A program made the translations under genes and the position numbers. Shown in pieces: positions 1 to 10,090 of a stretch of DNA of 64,000 bases. The notes under the pieces are model-generated. The model was given only the letters and a program-made list of their open reading frames with translations, ran no database searches and was not told the origin of the DNA. Source of the DNA: Deinococcus sp. JMULE3 (GTDB taxonomy: Bacteria > Deinococcota > Deinococci > Deinococcales > Deinococcaceae); contig NZ_SGWE01000004.1 of NCBI RefSeq assembly GCF_013337115.1, positions 2,735,501-2,799,500 of the forward strand, read 5' to 3'. The first letter of the stretch is position 1, and each line of letters begins with the position of its first letter.

Positions 1-668
1 GTGGCGCTGATCATGCGGTTGCCGTCGATGCCCATCAGGCCGGCGGTCACGCGGTCCTGCGCGACGGCGCGGATGGCCTTGCCCATGCGGGTGCGGTTCA
101 CGATGTAGTTCAGCACCGCGAGGCTCAGCAGCGACACGATGATCAGGATGACGTCCTTGAGCTGCAGGCTCACGCCGATGCCGGTCAGGAATTTCCCGAG
201 GGGCGCGCAACTGCTCTCGGGGCCGCAGAACGCCGAGGAGAACCCGGTGGGCAGGGTGTACGTCAGGTCGAAGCGGCCCTGGAAGCCCTCGATGACGCGC
301 AGGACGTCCTGGAGGATCAGGGACACGCCGATCGCGGTGATCAGCGGCACCAGTTTCGGTGCGCCGCGCAGCGGTCGGTACGCGAGGCGTTCGATGACCA
401 CGTTCAGCAGGCCCGAGATGGTCATGGCGGCCAGCAGCGCGATCAGGAGTTTCAGGTACCCGTTCATGTTCACGGGGGCGAGGACGCGGAAGACTTCGAA
501 GCCGACGACGGCTCCGGTGACGAACACTTCGCTGTGCGCGAAGTTGATGAGCTGGAGCACGCCGTACACCATGGTGTAACCCAGGGCGATGATGGCGTAC
601 ACGAAGCCCAGCACGAGCCCGCCGACGATCACGTTCGCCAGGAAGGGCAGCAGAGTGGACAGTTCCAA
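1..668 (-). CDS. livH: Branched-chain amino acid ABC transporter permease LivH (C-terminus beyond window)
   Basis: Membrane permease of a high-affinity Leu/Ile/Val (HAAT-type) importer. The frame reads from a TTG start at 668 (MELSTLLPFLANVIVGGLV) with AAAGGAG about 10 nt upstream. It shows successive hydrophobic segments and the typical LivH stretches GFVYAIIALGYTMVYGVLQ near the N-terminus and NRTRMGKAIRAVAQD near the window edge. The 3' end lies outside the window, so only about 222 codons are seen. The gene lies 322 nt downstream of the matching binding-protein gene on the same strand, as in liv operons. The TTG start is inferred from the Shine-Dalgarno and the family N-terminus. Confidence 0.9.
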   Translation of the reverse strand, partial: MELSTLLPFLANVIVGGLVLGFVYAIIALGYTMVYGVLQLINFAHSEVFVTGAVVGFEVFRVLAPVNMNGYLKLLIALLAAMTISGLLNVVIERLAYRPLRGAPKLVPLITAIGVSLILQDVLRVIEGFQGRFDLTYTLPTGFSSAFCGPESSCAPLGKFLTGIGVSLQLKDVILIIVSLLSLAVLNYIVNRTRMGKAIRAVAQDRVTAGLMGIDGNRMISA

Positions 669-905
669 GGCAGCTCAACTCCTTTCGTGTGGTGAGGGCG
701 CAGGCCAGTGCGGATGCAGGTGGGAAGGGTGGCGCCACAGGAAACGGAAATACGCGGGGCGGACGTCACGGGTCGCGCCCGTGATGGTCTAGCTGTGCAA
801 GAGGTCAGTTTTGCGTCAGTTATCCCGAATGGTATCGCTTTTCACGATGCCTGGCGGGTGCGGTGTCCGGCCCCGCCGATCAAACGCGTGTTTGCATCAA
901 GGCAA

Positions 906-930
906 GGGGCCGGGCACGTGGCCCGGCCCC
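906..930 (-). terminator. GC-rich hairpin between livJ and livH
   Basis: A perfect 10-bp inverted repeat (GGGGCCGGGC / GCCCGGCCCC) with a 5-nt loop lies in the 322-bp livJ-livH gap. On the minus strand it is followed by a mixed T-containing tract. It probably attenuates or stabilises the livJ transcript, so that less permease than binding protein is made. The rest of the gap (669-905) holds a weaker TCACGGG/CCCGTGA hairpin at 766-784 and no recognisable gene. Confidence 0.5.
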
Positions 931-961
931 AGGATGGTACGGGGAGGTAGAGGTACCGTCC

Positions 962-983
962 GGGAGCGTGTATAGACGCTCCC
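962..983 (-). terminator. Hairpin just after the livJ stop
   Basis: GGGAGCGT / ACGCTCCC form a perfect 8-bp stem with a 6-nt loop starting 8 nt after the livJ stop codon. No T-tract follows. It may be an mRNA 3'-end stabilising stem rather than a terminator. Confidence 0.4.
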
Positions 984-990
984 GTGCGCT

Positions 991-2148
991 TTACTGCTTG
1001 ACGGGCTTGACGGGGATGCTGGTGCTGAGCTTGAACTTCCCGGCGGTGACGTTCATCACGTACAGGGTCGCGGCCTTACGGTCACCGGCGGAGTTGAAGC
1101 TGACGTTGCCGGACAGCAGACCCGTGAAGCTGCCCTTGCGGATGGCACTCTCGACCTGCGCGCGGGTGGGCAGCTTGTTCTTGTTGGCGCGCACGGCGTT
1201 CAGCACGCCCTGCACGACCACCTTGGCGGCGTCGTAGCCGAAGGCGCCGAAGCCCTGGGCGTCGTCGTTGAAGGTCTTCTTGTAGTTGGTGGCGAAGACC
1301 TTCGCGGCGGGCAGCGCGCTCAGGGGCGCGGCGACGGTCGTGAAGTAGATGTTGTTCGCGTTCGCCTCGCCGACGATGACGGGCAGCTCGCCGCTGTCCA
1401 GGCCGTCGCCGCCGACCACGGGGGTCTGCACGCCGGCTTCACGCAGCTGCTTGATGAACACGCCCACCTGGTTGTAGATGCCGCCGAAGTAGATGGCGTC
1501 GGGGTTGGCGAGCTTGATCTTCGCGACGATGCTGGAGAAGTCGCTCTTCTCCTCGGTGCCTTCGTTGGCGCTGACGGTGACACCCTTGGCCTTCAGGGCC
1601 TTCTCGACTTCCTTGGCCAGACCTTCGCCGTAGGCGGTCTTGTCGTTCAGGACGTAGACCTTCTTGGCTTTCAGGGTGCCGCTGATGAAGTTGGCACCGG
1701 CGGGGCCCTGCGCGTCGTCACGGGCGACGATGCGGTTCATGTTGCTCAGGCCGCGGTCGGTGACGCCGTTGGCGGTGTTGGCGGGGGACACCATGGCGAC
1801 CTTGCTGGACACCAGGGCCTGGCTGGCGGGGATGGCGACGCCGCTGTTCAGGGTGCCGACGACGGCGAGGATCTGGCGGTCAGCGGCGATCTTGCGGGCG
1901 GCGGCGGTGCCGGTGGCGGGGTCGGCCTGGTCGTCGTAGGGGACGAGGACGAGGTCGAAGCCGAGTTTCTTGAACTGGGCTTTGTACTCGTTGACGGCCA
2001 GCTGGGCGCCGTTGCGGATCTGGGTGCCCAGGTCGCTCTGGCCGCCGGAGAGGGGGCTGAGGCTGGCGATCTTGATGGTGGTCTGCGCGGAGGCGGTGCC
2101 GAGGGCGAGGGCGGCGAGAACGGTCAGGCTGAGTGCGCTTTTCTTCAT
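991..2148 (-). CDS. livJ: Branched-chain amino acid ABC transporter substrate-binding protein
   Basis: Periplasmic ligand-binding protein (periplasmic-binding fold type I, Leu/Ile/Val family) of 385 aa. It starts at the ATG at 2148 behind GGAGGA. The N-terminus MKKSALSLTVLAALALGTASA is a clear signal peptide ending in an AXA site, followed by the mature TTIKIASLSPLSGGQSDLG, typical of LivJ/LivK. An upstream in-frame ATG exists, but the promoter lies between it and this start. The gene precedes the LivH permease on the same strand. The true substrate could be another amino acid or amide, since the family is promiscuous. Confidence 0.93.
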   Translation of the reverse strand: MKKSALSLTVLAALALGTASAQTTIKIASLSPLSGGQSDLGTQIRNGAQLAVNEYKAQFKKLGFDLVLVPYDDQADPATGTAAARKIAADRQILAVVGTLNSGVAIPASQALVSSKVAMVSPANTANGVTDRGLSNMNRIVARDDAQGPAGANFISGTLKAKKVYVLNDKTAYGEGLAKEVEKALKAKGVTVSANEGTEEKSDFSSIVAKIKLANPDAIYFGGIYNQVGVFIKQLREAGVQTPVVGGDGLDSGELPVIVGEANANNIYFTTVAAPLSALPAAKVFATNYKKTFNDDAQGFGAFGYDAAKVVVQGVLNAVRANKNKLPTRAQVESAIRKGSFTGLLSGNVSFNSAGDRKAATLYVMNVTAGKFKLSTSIPVKPVKQ

Positions 2149-2215
2149 GTGTCCTCCGGATATGGGTCGCCCGCGGGCCACGCTGTGCCCGGGGGTTAGG
2201 TGTTGAGATGCGGCA

Positions 2216-2244
2216 ATTCTAGGTGGGTCTTGATGGTCTGTCAA
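2216..2244 (-). promoter_or_regulatory. Consensus sigma-70 promoter of livJ
   Basis: On the minus strand TTGACA (2244-2239), a 17-nt spacer and TAGAAT (2221-2216) form a near-perfect vegetative promoter about 70 nt before the livJ ATG. This fixes the livJ start at 2148. The remainder of the 313-bp gap (2245-2461) is unusually AT-rich around 2280-2370, with an ATTGC/GCAAT inverted repeat and GATCGATC, perhaps operator sites for the divergent genes. Confidence 0.8.
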
Positions 2245-2461
2245 TGCGCCGCTCATGAATGAACTTGAAATCTTTCCCATGATTCCAGACTGACCTGTCT
2301 ATATCATTGCCGAAAATAGATCGATCATAGCAATCTGATTGCGCTTTCTTGATTGGCCCGTGAGAGATTGATCATACCCCTGCCACTGCGGCGCAAGCCC
2401 CCACTTCCCACCGGCCCTCATCCAGTCGCACGCGCCCGGCAGCCTCTATGCTGAACGCACC

Positions 2462-3808
2462 ATGCTGCGAACCGCGCTGAGCACCGTCCTGCTCGCCGTC
2501 CTCACGCCCTCCACCCCCATGGGCGACACCCTGTACCCCCACCTGGGCCAGCTCGGCCTGAACGTCACCCACTACGACCTGCGCCTCACCGTCCCCACCC
2601 CCGGCACCCCGGACCTGCGCAGCGACACCACCCTGACCCTGCACGCCGAACGCGACCTGCCGGACGTCCAGCTCGACTACAGCGGACCGGCCATCCTGAA
2701 CGTCACCTGGAACGGTCAGCCCGTCCCCCACCGCCGCGCCGCCGACAAGCTGATTATCCCCCTGCCCCTACCCGCAGGTCAGGACGTCCGCCTCCGCGTC
2801 ACGGCCGCCGGACCCGCCGGGGGCGTCCCCGACCCCACCCTGAACATCACGCTGGGCTGGCAGAGCGTGCCCGCCACCCCCACCCAGCCCGGCGCGAACT
2901 TCACGTTCAGCGAACCCGACGGCACGCGCAGCTTCATCCCCTGCAACGACCACCCCGCCGACCCCGCCACCTTCACCACCACCCTGACCGTCCCGCGCGG
3001 CGTCACGGCCGTCGCCGGCGGTACCCGCCTCGCCGACCACCCCAACCTCGACGGCACGCACAGCGTCACGTACACCCTGACCACCCCCATCCCCACCTAC
3101 GCGCTGGGCATCAGCGTCGGCACGCTCGACACCGTCCGCCGCCCCGACCTGCGCATCGGGGACCAGCACGTCACCCTCACCGATTACTTTCCCACCAGCA
3201 TCCCCGACACCGTCCGCGCCCCCTACGCCCGTACTGGCGACATCCTGACTGCCCTGAGCGACTGGTTCGGCCCGTACCCCTTCAGCACCTACGGCTCGGT
3301 CGTCGTCACCCCGGACCTCCCCGCGCTGGAAACCGCGACCCTGAGCACCATGCCCGTCCGCTCCAGCCGCGAACGCGTCATCGTTCACGAAATCGCCCAC
3401 CAGTGGTTCGGGAACGCCGTCCCGCTGGGCGACTGGAGCGACACCTGGCTGAACGAGGGCTTCGCCACCTACGCCGAACTCCTGTGGACGCAGGCCCAGG
3501 GACAGGACACCGCCCCCCTCCTGCGCGGCTGGCGCGACCGCCTGCGCCCCGGCACCCGCCCCCTGACCGCCACCACCCCCGCCCAGATGTTCGACGCGAC
3601 CGCCTACGCCAGAGGCGCCCTGGCCCTGCACGCCCTGCGCACCCAGATCGGGGACGACGCCTTCCGGGCCTTCCTGCACACCTATGCCCGCACCCGCGCC
3701 GGACAGCCCACCCGCACCGCCGACATGCTGCACCTGACCCGCACCCAGCTCGGCCCGGAGGCGGCCACGCTGCTGGAGAACTGGATCACGCAACCGGAAC
3801 TGCCCTGA
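2462..3808 (+). CDS. M1-family zinc metallopeptidase (aminopeptidase N-like)
   Basis: A gluzincin aminopeptidase of 448 aa. The zinc and catalytic motif HEIAHQWFG places His309, Glu310 and His313, and the third ligand is Glu332 in NEGFATYAEL. A PALETATLS segment stands where family members carry the GxMEN substrate loop. The first 20 residues are hydrophobic and may form a signal peptide. The protein has the N-terminal beta domain and catalytic domain but only a short helical tail, as in compact bacterial M1 enzymes. TATGCT lies 9 nt before the ATG. It is monocistronic and divergent from livJ. Confidence 0.88.
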   Translation: MLRTALSTVLLAVLTPSTPMGDTLYPHLGQLGLNVTHYDLRLTVPTPGTPDLRSDTTLTLHAERDLPDVQLDYSGPAILNVTWNGQPVPHRRAADKLIIPLPLPAGQDVRLRVTAAGPAGGVPDPTLNITLGWQSVPATPTQPGANFTFSEPDGTRSFIPCNDHPADPATFTTTLTVPRGVTAVAGGTRLADHPNLDGTHSVTYTLTTPIPTYALGISVGTLDTVRRPDLRIGDQHVTLTDYFPTSIPDTVRAPYARTGDILTALSDWFGPYPFSTYGSVVVTPDLPALETATLSTMPVRSSRERVIVHEIAHQWFGNAVPLGDWSDTWLNEGFATYAELLWTQAQGQDTAPLLRGWRDRLRPGTRPLTATTPAQMFDATAYARGALALHALRTQIGDDAFRAFLHTYARTRAGQPTRTADMLHLTRTQLGPEAATLLENWITQPELP

Positions 3809-3874
3809 CCCGCGCACTTCACCAAACCTGAATCCAGCGCACCGTGTCCGAGAGCCACAGGGTACGCTCGGCGC

Positions 3875-4624
3875 ATGTGGCCATTCGGAAAGAGCACAGC
3901 GGACCGCGTCAAAGACGCGCTGAACGAGCAACCCCGACTGAAGGACCTGGGCCTGCAGGTGCAGGAACGCGGCGGCGCCGTCAGCGTCAGCGGCATGGTA
4001 CCCAACTCGCGGTACATGAACCTCATCCGCGTGATCGCGGAAGGCATCAACGGTGTCAAGTCCGTTGACCTGTCCGGCGTGACCGCCCAGGAGGAAGCCG
4101 CCGCGCCCGCCCAGCCCGCCCCGGCCGCGCCCGACGCCACCGTCACCGAGATCGCCCCCACCACCGGCAACATGAACGCCAGCGCGGACATGGACGCCGA
4201 GATCAAACAGGCCGAAGACCGCAGCCGCGTCGCCAAGGCCGTCCTGAGTGCCATCCGCAGCAACGGCGAACTGGCCGACGACCCCATCGACGTTCTCCAG
4301 AGCGGCAGCAGCGTCATCCTGCGCGGCGTCGTGGACAACGACCACGAGAAACGCCTGCTGGAACAGGTCGCGCGCGGCGTGGATGGCGTCAGTGGCGTGG
4401 ACATCAGCGGCGTGCGCGTCGCCCAGGGTGCCAAGGAGATGGCGAAGGAGAAGGACCAGGAGTCCGGCGATACCGTGTACACCGTGAAGCCCGGCGACAG
4501 CCTGTCCGCCATCGCCCAGAAGTTCTACGGCGACCCCATGCAGTACAAGAAGATCGCCCACTACAACAACATCAGCAACCCGGACCTGATCCACCCCGGC
4601 GACCGCCTGCGCATCCCGGGCTGA
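3875..4624 (+). CDS. BON and LysM domain protein (YgaU-like)
   Basis: A protein of 249 aa with an N-terminal BON domain (about residues 1-70), an Ala/Pro-rich linker, a second BON domain (about 105-185) and a C-terminal LysM module (about 200-249, starting DTVYTVKPGDSLSAIAQKFY). BON domains bind phospholipid or potassium in the YgaU family, and LysM binds peptidoglycan. No signal peptide is evident (MWPFGKSTADRVKDALNEQP), as in YgaU. TACGCT sits 6 nt before the ATG, so the mRNA is probably leaderless. A strong terminator follows at once, so the gene is transcribed alone. Confidence 0.88.
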   Translation: MWPFGKSTADRVKDALNEQPRLKDLGLQVQERGGAVSVSGMVPNSRYMNLIRVIAEGINGVKSVDLSGVTAQEEAAAPAQPAPAAPDATVTEIAPTTGNMNASADMDAEIKQAEDRSRVAKAVLSAIRSNGELADDPIDVLQSGSSVILRGVVDNDHEKRLLEQVARGVDGVSGVDISGVRVAQGAKEMAKEKDQESGDTVYTVKPGDSLSAIAQKFYGDPMQYKKIAHYNNISNPDLIHPGDRLRIPG

Positions 4625-4645
4625 ACCCGCACTCGTTACAGAATC

Positions 4646-4673
4646 AGGCCCCCTCCGACGCGCGAGGGGGCCT
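4646..4673. terminator. Bidirectional terminator between BON-LysM gene and ftsW
   Basis: AGGCCCCCTC / GAGGGGGCCT form a perfect 10-bp stem with an 8-nt loop between two convergent genes. Confidence 0.75.
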
Positions 4674-4689
4674 GCTCTGCTGGATGCCG

Positions 4690-5826
4690 TCAGTCGGTCG
4701 CGGGCGCCGGTGCGGGCAGGGGCGCCTGCGCGTCCTGCGAGTCCGGGGTGTCCAGCCCACTCAGCTGCCGCCGCACCTCCCGCATCGCGGAGTGAATCAC
4801 GGCCAGCGCGACACTCATGGTCAGCATGCTGGAAAAGCCGTAACTGACAAGTGGCAGCGGAACGCCCGTCACCGGGAACAGCCCGGCCGCGACGCACAGG
4901 TTCACGAACGCCTGCCCGACGATCATGAACATCGCCCCGATCGCCAGGATGCTCGCCCCGTGAATCTCGGGTGTCATGGGCCGCACCCGGCTGGCCAGAT
5001 GCGCGACGTCCAGCGCCGTCATCACGATCAGCCAGTACGCGAACAGCAGCATCGCCACGCCCAGCAGCCCCGACGAGAACCCCACCGACGCGACGACCAG
5101 GTCGGTGTGATCCCCGAAGTACACGTACCGCAGGCCGTCCGGACCCTGGCCGGGAATCCCGCCGAAGCTCAGGTCGCGGTGCGCGAGGCCGATCTGCCCC
5201 AACCCGGCCTCGCGCACCTCTTCTGCAGAGTAATGCTGGTTCCAGCGCGACAGGATGTACGGGTGCTGCTCCAGGTACAGGCCCGCGACCGGGATGGCCA
5301 GCAGGACCAGTGCCAGCAGGAACCAGATGATGTTGCTGATCCGCACGCCCGCCGCGTACATCAGCACCAGTCCCAGCCCGAACATCAGGACGCTGGTGCC
5401 CAGGTCCGGTTCGATGAACACCAGGAACGTCGTGAACATGATCATGGCGGTCGCGCTGATCAGTTTGTTGTGCACGCCGCGCCGCGCGAAGAACGACGCG
5501 AGCATCAGCACCAGCCCCAGCTTGGCCATCTCGGACGGCTGGAACCGCACCGGGCCGAACTCCAGCCAGCGTTTCGTCGCCTCGCTCTCGGCGGTGCCCA
5601 CCCCGACGAACGGCACGAGCAGCAGCAGGAACAGGGTCACGCCCCACGCCAGCGGACCGAGTTTCAGGAACGCGCGGGGCCGCAACCGGGCGATGACCAG
5701 CGTGAATCCCAGCGCCAGCAGCGCCTTCAGGCCGTGATCGGCGATCATGCCCGGCTCGGCGGTCGCGACGCCCAGCACGCCCAGGCACAGCAGCATGACC
5801 TGCGCGATGATCAACTGAATGCTCAC
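4690..5826 (-). CDS. ftsW: SEDS-family peptidoglycan glycosyltransferase FtsW
   Basis: Polytopic membrane protein of 378 aa that polymerises lipid II at the division septum with a class B PBP. It has about ten hydrophobic segments, the TKRWLEFGPVRFQPSE signature (about 84-99), EPDLGTS (139-145), the catalytic-loop HTD motif in FGDHTDLVVA, and the C-terminal LVSYGFSSM signature. The GTG start (5826-5824) overlaps the murD TGA by 4 nt (GTGA), so translation is coupled. RodA is the alternative SEDS paralogue; the murD neighbour favours FtsW. Confidence 0.85.
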   Translation of the reverse strand: MSIQLIIAQVMLLCLGVLGVATAEPGMIADHGLKALLALGFTLVIARLRPRAFLKLGPLAWGVTLFLLLLVPFVGVGTAESEATKRWLEFGPVRFQPSEMAKLGLVLMLASFFARRGVHNKLISATAMIMFTTFLVFIEPDLGTSVLMFGLGLVLMYAAGVRISNIIWFLLALVLLAIPVAGLYLEQHPYILSRWNQHYSAEEVREAGLGQIGLAHRDLSFGGIPGQGPDGLRYVYFGDHTDLVVASVGFSSGLLGVAMLLFAYWLIVMTALDVAHLASRVRPMTPEIHGASILAIGAMFMIVGQAFVNLCVAAGLFPVTGVPLPLVSYGFSSMLTMSVALAVIHSAMREVRRQLSGLDTPDSQDAQAPLPAPAPATD

Positions 5827-7121
5827 CCCTGCACCTCCGCGCCCGCCAGGGTCAATGCCGCGCGGCGGAACGCCTCGCCCCGCGCCTTGTAATCCCTGAA
5901 CTGATCGAAGCTCGTGCCGACCGGGGCGAGGAGCACGCTGCCCTCACCCGCCGGTCCACCCAGGGCGTCCAGTCCCGCCTGCGTGGCGGCGCGCATCGTC
6001 GCCTCACCGTCCGCGCCCGACACGACCCGGTAGGGAAGGCCCAGCCCACGGGCCAGGGCCTCGCCGTCCTCCCCGAACGCGATGACCTGCGCCACCCGCC
6101 CGGCCGCCGCCTCGCGCAGCGGGAGGAGGTCCGCGCCCTTGTCCCGGCCACCCACCAGCCACGCGACTGGCGGCGCGGCGCGTTCCAGGGCCGCCTGAAC
6201 GGCCAGGGTGCGCGTGGCGATCGAGTCCTCCACGAACCGCACATTCCCGATCCGCGCGACCGTCTCGAACCGCCCGGACACCGGCTGAGCCGCGCGCAGC
6301 GCCCCGGCCAGCACGTCCGCGTCCACCGGGCGGTCCAGGTGGATCAGGAGGGCCTCGGCTGCCAGCACCGCCGCCGCCGCGTTCGCCGGATGCACCCCCT
6401 CGGGCAGTTCCGAGGCGTCCAGCACGGGCGTGTCGTCAGCCAGCGCGATCCGGCCCGGCGAGAAGGGCCGCACCTGCGCCCGGGTCGCCACGTTCAGCCC
6501 CTTCGGCACGACCAGCACGTCCCCGGCCTCCTGACCTGCCGTGATGTTCCGCTTCGCCGCATGGTACGTCTCCACCGTCCCGTGCCGGTCCAGGTGATCC
6601 ACGCCCAGATTCGTGATGACCGCCACCGGCAGCCGCAGACCCGGCACGCGCTCCAGCTGGAAACTGGACAGTTCCACCACCGCCACCTCGGCGCTGTCCA
6701 CGACGTCCAGCAGGGGCGGGTCGATGTTGCCGCCCTCGCGGGCGTTCAGGCCCGCCGCGCGCAGCAATTGCGCGACCAGCACGGTCGTGCTGCCCTTCCC
6801 GGCCGTTCCGGTGACACCCACCATCGGCAGGCCCGGACGCAGGCGGGCCGCGAGGACCACCTCGCCGATCACCTCCGCCCCGCGCGACTGCAGGGCCAGC
6901 AGGTCCGCATGATCGATCGGCACGCCCGGCGCGGCCACCACCACGTCATACGCGCCGCCGGCGTCCCCGCGCGCCCAGCCCAGTTCATCCATCAGCGCCG
7001 CATCCTCCGGCGCGGGCCGCGCGTCGAGCCACTCGCCCCGCACGCCAGCCCGCGCCAGGAACCGCGCCGCGCCCCGCCCACTGCGCCCCAACCCGTACAC
7101 CAGCACCCTGTCAAGCTTCAC
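5823..7121 (-). CDS. murD: UDP-N-acetylmuramoyl-L-alanine--D-glutamate ligase
   Basis: Cytoplasmic Mur ligase adding D-Glu to UDP-MurNAc-L-Ala. From the GTG at 7121 the protein is 432 aa. The N-terminal nucleotide-binding fold begins VKLDRVLVYGLGRSG. The ATP loop is VTGTAGKGST (103-112), followed by ELSSFQLE and NLGVDHLDRHGT of the central ligase domain, and then the C-terminal domain with VSGRFE. The start is not certain: another GTG lies 6 nt upstream and no clear Shine-Dalgarno is present, though TATGGT lies 6 nt before the chosen GTG. It is the first gene of a murD-ftsW unit and divergent from the propeller-like gene. Confidence 0.9.
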   Translation of the reverse strand: MKLDRVLVYGLGRSGRGAARFLARAGVRGEWLDARPAPEDAALMDELGWARGDAGGAYDVVVAAPGVPIDHADLLALQSRGAEVIGEVVLAARLRPGLPMVGVTGTAGKGSTTVLVAQLLRAAGLNAREGGNIDPPLLDVVDSAEVAVVELSSFQLERVPGLRLPVAVITNLGVDHLDRHGTVETYHAAKRNITAGQEAGDVLVVPKGLNVATRAQVRPFSPGRIALADDTPVLDASELPEGVHPANAAAAVLAAEALLIHLDRPVDADVLAGALRAAQPVSGRFETVARIGNVRFVEDSIATRTLAVQAALERAAPPVAWLVGGRDKGADLLPLREAAAGRVAQVIAFGEDGEALARGLGLPYRVVSGADGEATMRAATQAGLDALGGPAGEGSVLLAPVGTSFDQFRDYKARGEAFRRAALTLAGAEVQG

Positions 7122-7270
7122 GCCCACACCATAGAACACGCCCCGCCTGATGTGGTGCGTGCAGCACGTGAGAAACCCCCAGCGCAGGCGTGCCCCTGGC
7201 CCACGGGCCGTCCGGTGGAGAACAATGCGGTCAGTCCCGCTCGCCGTCCCACCTGACCCGGAGGTTTCCC

Positions 7271-8604
<1,334 letters not shown>

Positions 8605-8652
8605 GACGCGGAAGCCGGAGCAGTCGCCCCAGCCTCCCTGACGGTCTGGTGA

Positions 8653-10041
8653 TCAGCCCTCTGCGCCCACTGCTTCCGGTTCCCGCACCGGGGGCGGCGT
8701 GACGGTCAGGCCCGCCTCCGCCTGCGCCCAGGTCATGAAGGCGTTCAGGCCGCGGCGGAACATCACCGGGCGTTTCTCGCGCTTGCCGAGCTTGCGGGGC
8801 TTGCCGGTCTTCTCGTTGATCTCGGCGGGCAGTTCCGGCACGAGCGCCCAGTTCACGTTCATGGGCTGGAAGCCCTTCGGGTTCGCACTGGCGAGGTAGC
8901 GGGTCAGGCCGCCCAGCATGCTCTCGGCAGGCGGCGTGAGGGGCGGGAGGCCCAGCGCGAGGCGCGCCGCGTTCGTCCCGGCCAGCCAGCCGGTCGCCGC
9001 CGATTCAAGGTACCCCTCGGTGCCCGCCAGGACACCCGCGACCAGCTTGGTCGGGTCGGCCTTGAGTTGCAGCGTGGACTCCAGCACCAGCGGGGCGTTC
9101 AGGTAGGTGTTGCGGTGCATCACGCCGTACCGGACGATCTCCGCCCCTTCCAGGCCCGGAATCAGGTTCACGACCGCCTTCTGATCGCCCCACTTCAGGC
9201 CCGTCTGGAAGCCCACCAGGGACCACATGCGGCCCTCGCGGTCCTCCTGACGCAGCTGCGCCACCGCGTACGGCCAGCGCCCCGTCTTCGGATTGTCCAG
9301 GCCCTTGGGGGACATCGGCCCGAAGCGGGGCGTGTCGATCCCGCGGCGGGCGATCTCCTCGATGGGCATGCAGCCCTCGAAGAACTCCAGCTTCTCCCAG
9401 TCGTGCGGTGTGTGACTGCGCGCCTGCTCCAGCGCCCCGAAGAACGCGAGGTACTCGTCCTTCGTGAACGGGCAGTTGATGTAGTCCGCGCTCTGCTCGT
9501 ACCGCCCCGCGCGCCACGCGACGTCCATGTCGATGCTATCGAACGCGATCACGGGCGCTGCCGCGTCGTAGAAACTCAGGCGCTCACTGCCCGTCAGGCG
9601 CGCCACGTCCGCCGCCAGCGCGTCCGACGTGAGCGGCCCCGACGCGATCACCACGATCCCATCCGGCACGGCCTCCACCTCACCGTCCACGACCTCGATC
9701 AGCGGATGCTCCCGCACCGCCGCCGTCACCCGAGCGCTGAACTCGTCCCGCTCCACCGCCAGCGCATTCCCGGCCGGCAGTTTGGAGGCGTCCGCCGCAC
9801 CCACGATCGCGCCGCCCACACTGCGCAGCTCGGCCTGCAGCAGACCCTTGCTCTGCAGCTCGCCCTCGCCCCCCAGCGAGTTGCTGCACACCAGCTCCGC
9901 GAAATTCCCACTGCGGTGCGCCGGGGTCATCTTCACCGGCCGCATCTCGTGCAGGCGCACCCGCACGCCCAGCCGCGCCGCCGCCAGCGCCGCCTCCGAC
10001 CCCGCCAGTCCCCCACCGATCACCGTCACACGCTCACTCAC
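8653..10041 (-). CDS. trmFO: Folate- and FAD-dependent tRNA (uracil-54-C5)-methyltransferase
   Basis: TrmFO makes ribothymidine at tRNA position 54 with methylenetetrahydrofolate and FADH2. The 462-aa protein opens with the FAD Rossmann motif VIGGGLAGSEAA (7-18). It carries the conserved HEMRPVKMTPAH and ELVCSNSLGG segments (Cys52, matching the redox-active cysteine near residue 53 in homologues) and FEGCMPIEEIARRG with the second conserved cysteine. The start is GTG at 10041, 8 nt after TACACT, so it is probably leaderless. The last about 80 residues include KLGKREKRPVMFRRGLNAF. It is transcribed on the same strand as the gene at 10091-10885, about 50 nt downstream of it. Confidence 0.95.
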   Translation of the reverse strand: MSERVTVIGGGLAGSEAALAAARLGVRVRLHEMRPVKMTPAHRSGNFAELVCSNSLGGEGELQSKGLLQAELRSVGGAIVGAADASKLPAGNALAVERDEFSARVTAAVREHPLIEVVDGEVEAVPDGIVVIASGPLTSDALAADVARLTGSERLSFYDAAAPVIAFDSIDMDVAWRAGRYEQSADYINCPFTKDEYLAFFGALEQARSHTPHDWEKLEFFEGCMPIEEIARRGIDTPRFGPMSPKGLDNPKTGRWPYAVAQLRQEDREGRMWSLVGFQTGLKWGDQKAVVNLIPGLEGAEIVRYGVMHRNTYLNAPLVLESTLQLKADPTKLVAGVLAGTEGYLESAATGWLAGTNAARLALGLPPLTPPAESMLGGLTRYLASANPKGFQPMNVNWALVPELPAEINEKTGKPRKLGKREKRPVMFRRGLNAFMTWAQAEAGLTVTPPPVREPEAVGAEG

Positions 10042-10090
10042 AACCGCGCAGTGTACGGGAAGCAGGCGCAGGCAAGTGTGCGCTGAGGCC

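Noticed and set aside
2149..2280. N-terminal extension of livJ from an upstream ATG
   Set aside because: A consensus promoter lies at 2216-2244, inside the extension, and the signal peptide and GGAGGA support the ATG at 2148.
2768..5788. 1006-residue open frame on the minus strand across the M1 peptidase, BON-LysM gene and ftsW
   Set aside because: It is antisense to well-supported genes, has low-complexity Gly/Ala/Arg/Val composition typical of codon-bias shadows in high-G+C DNA, crosses a strong terminator and matches no family.
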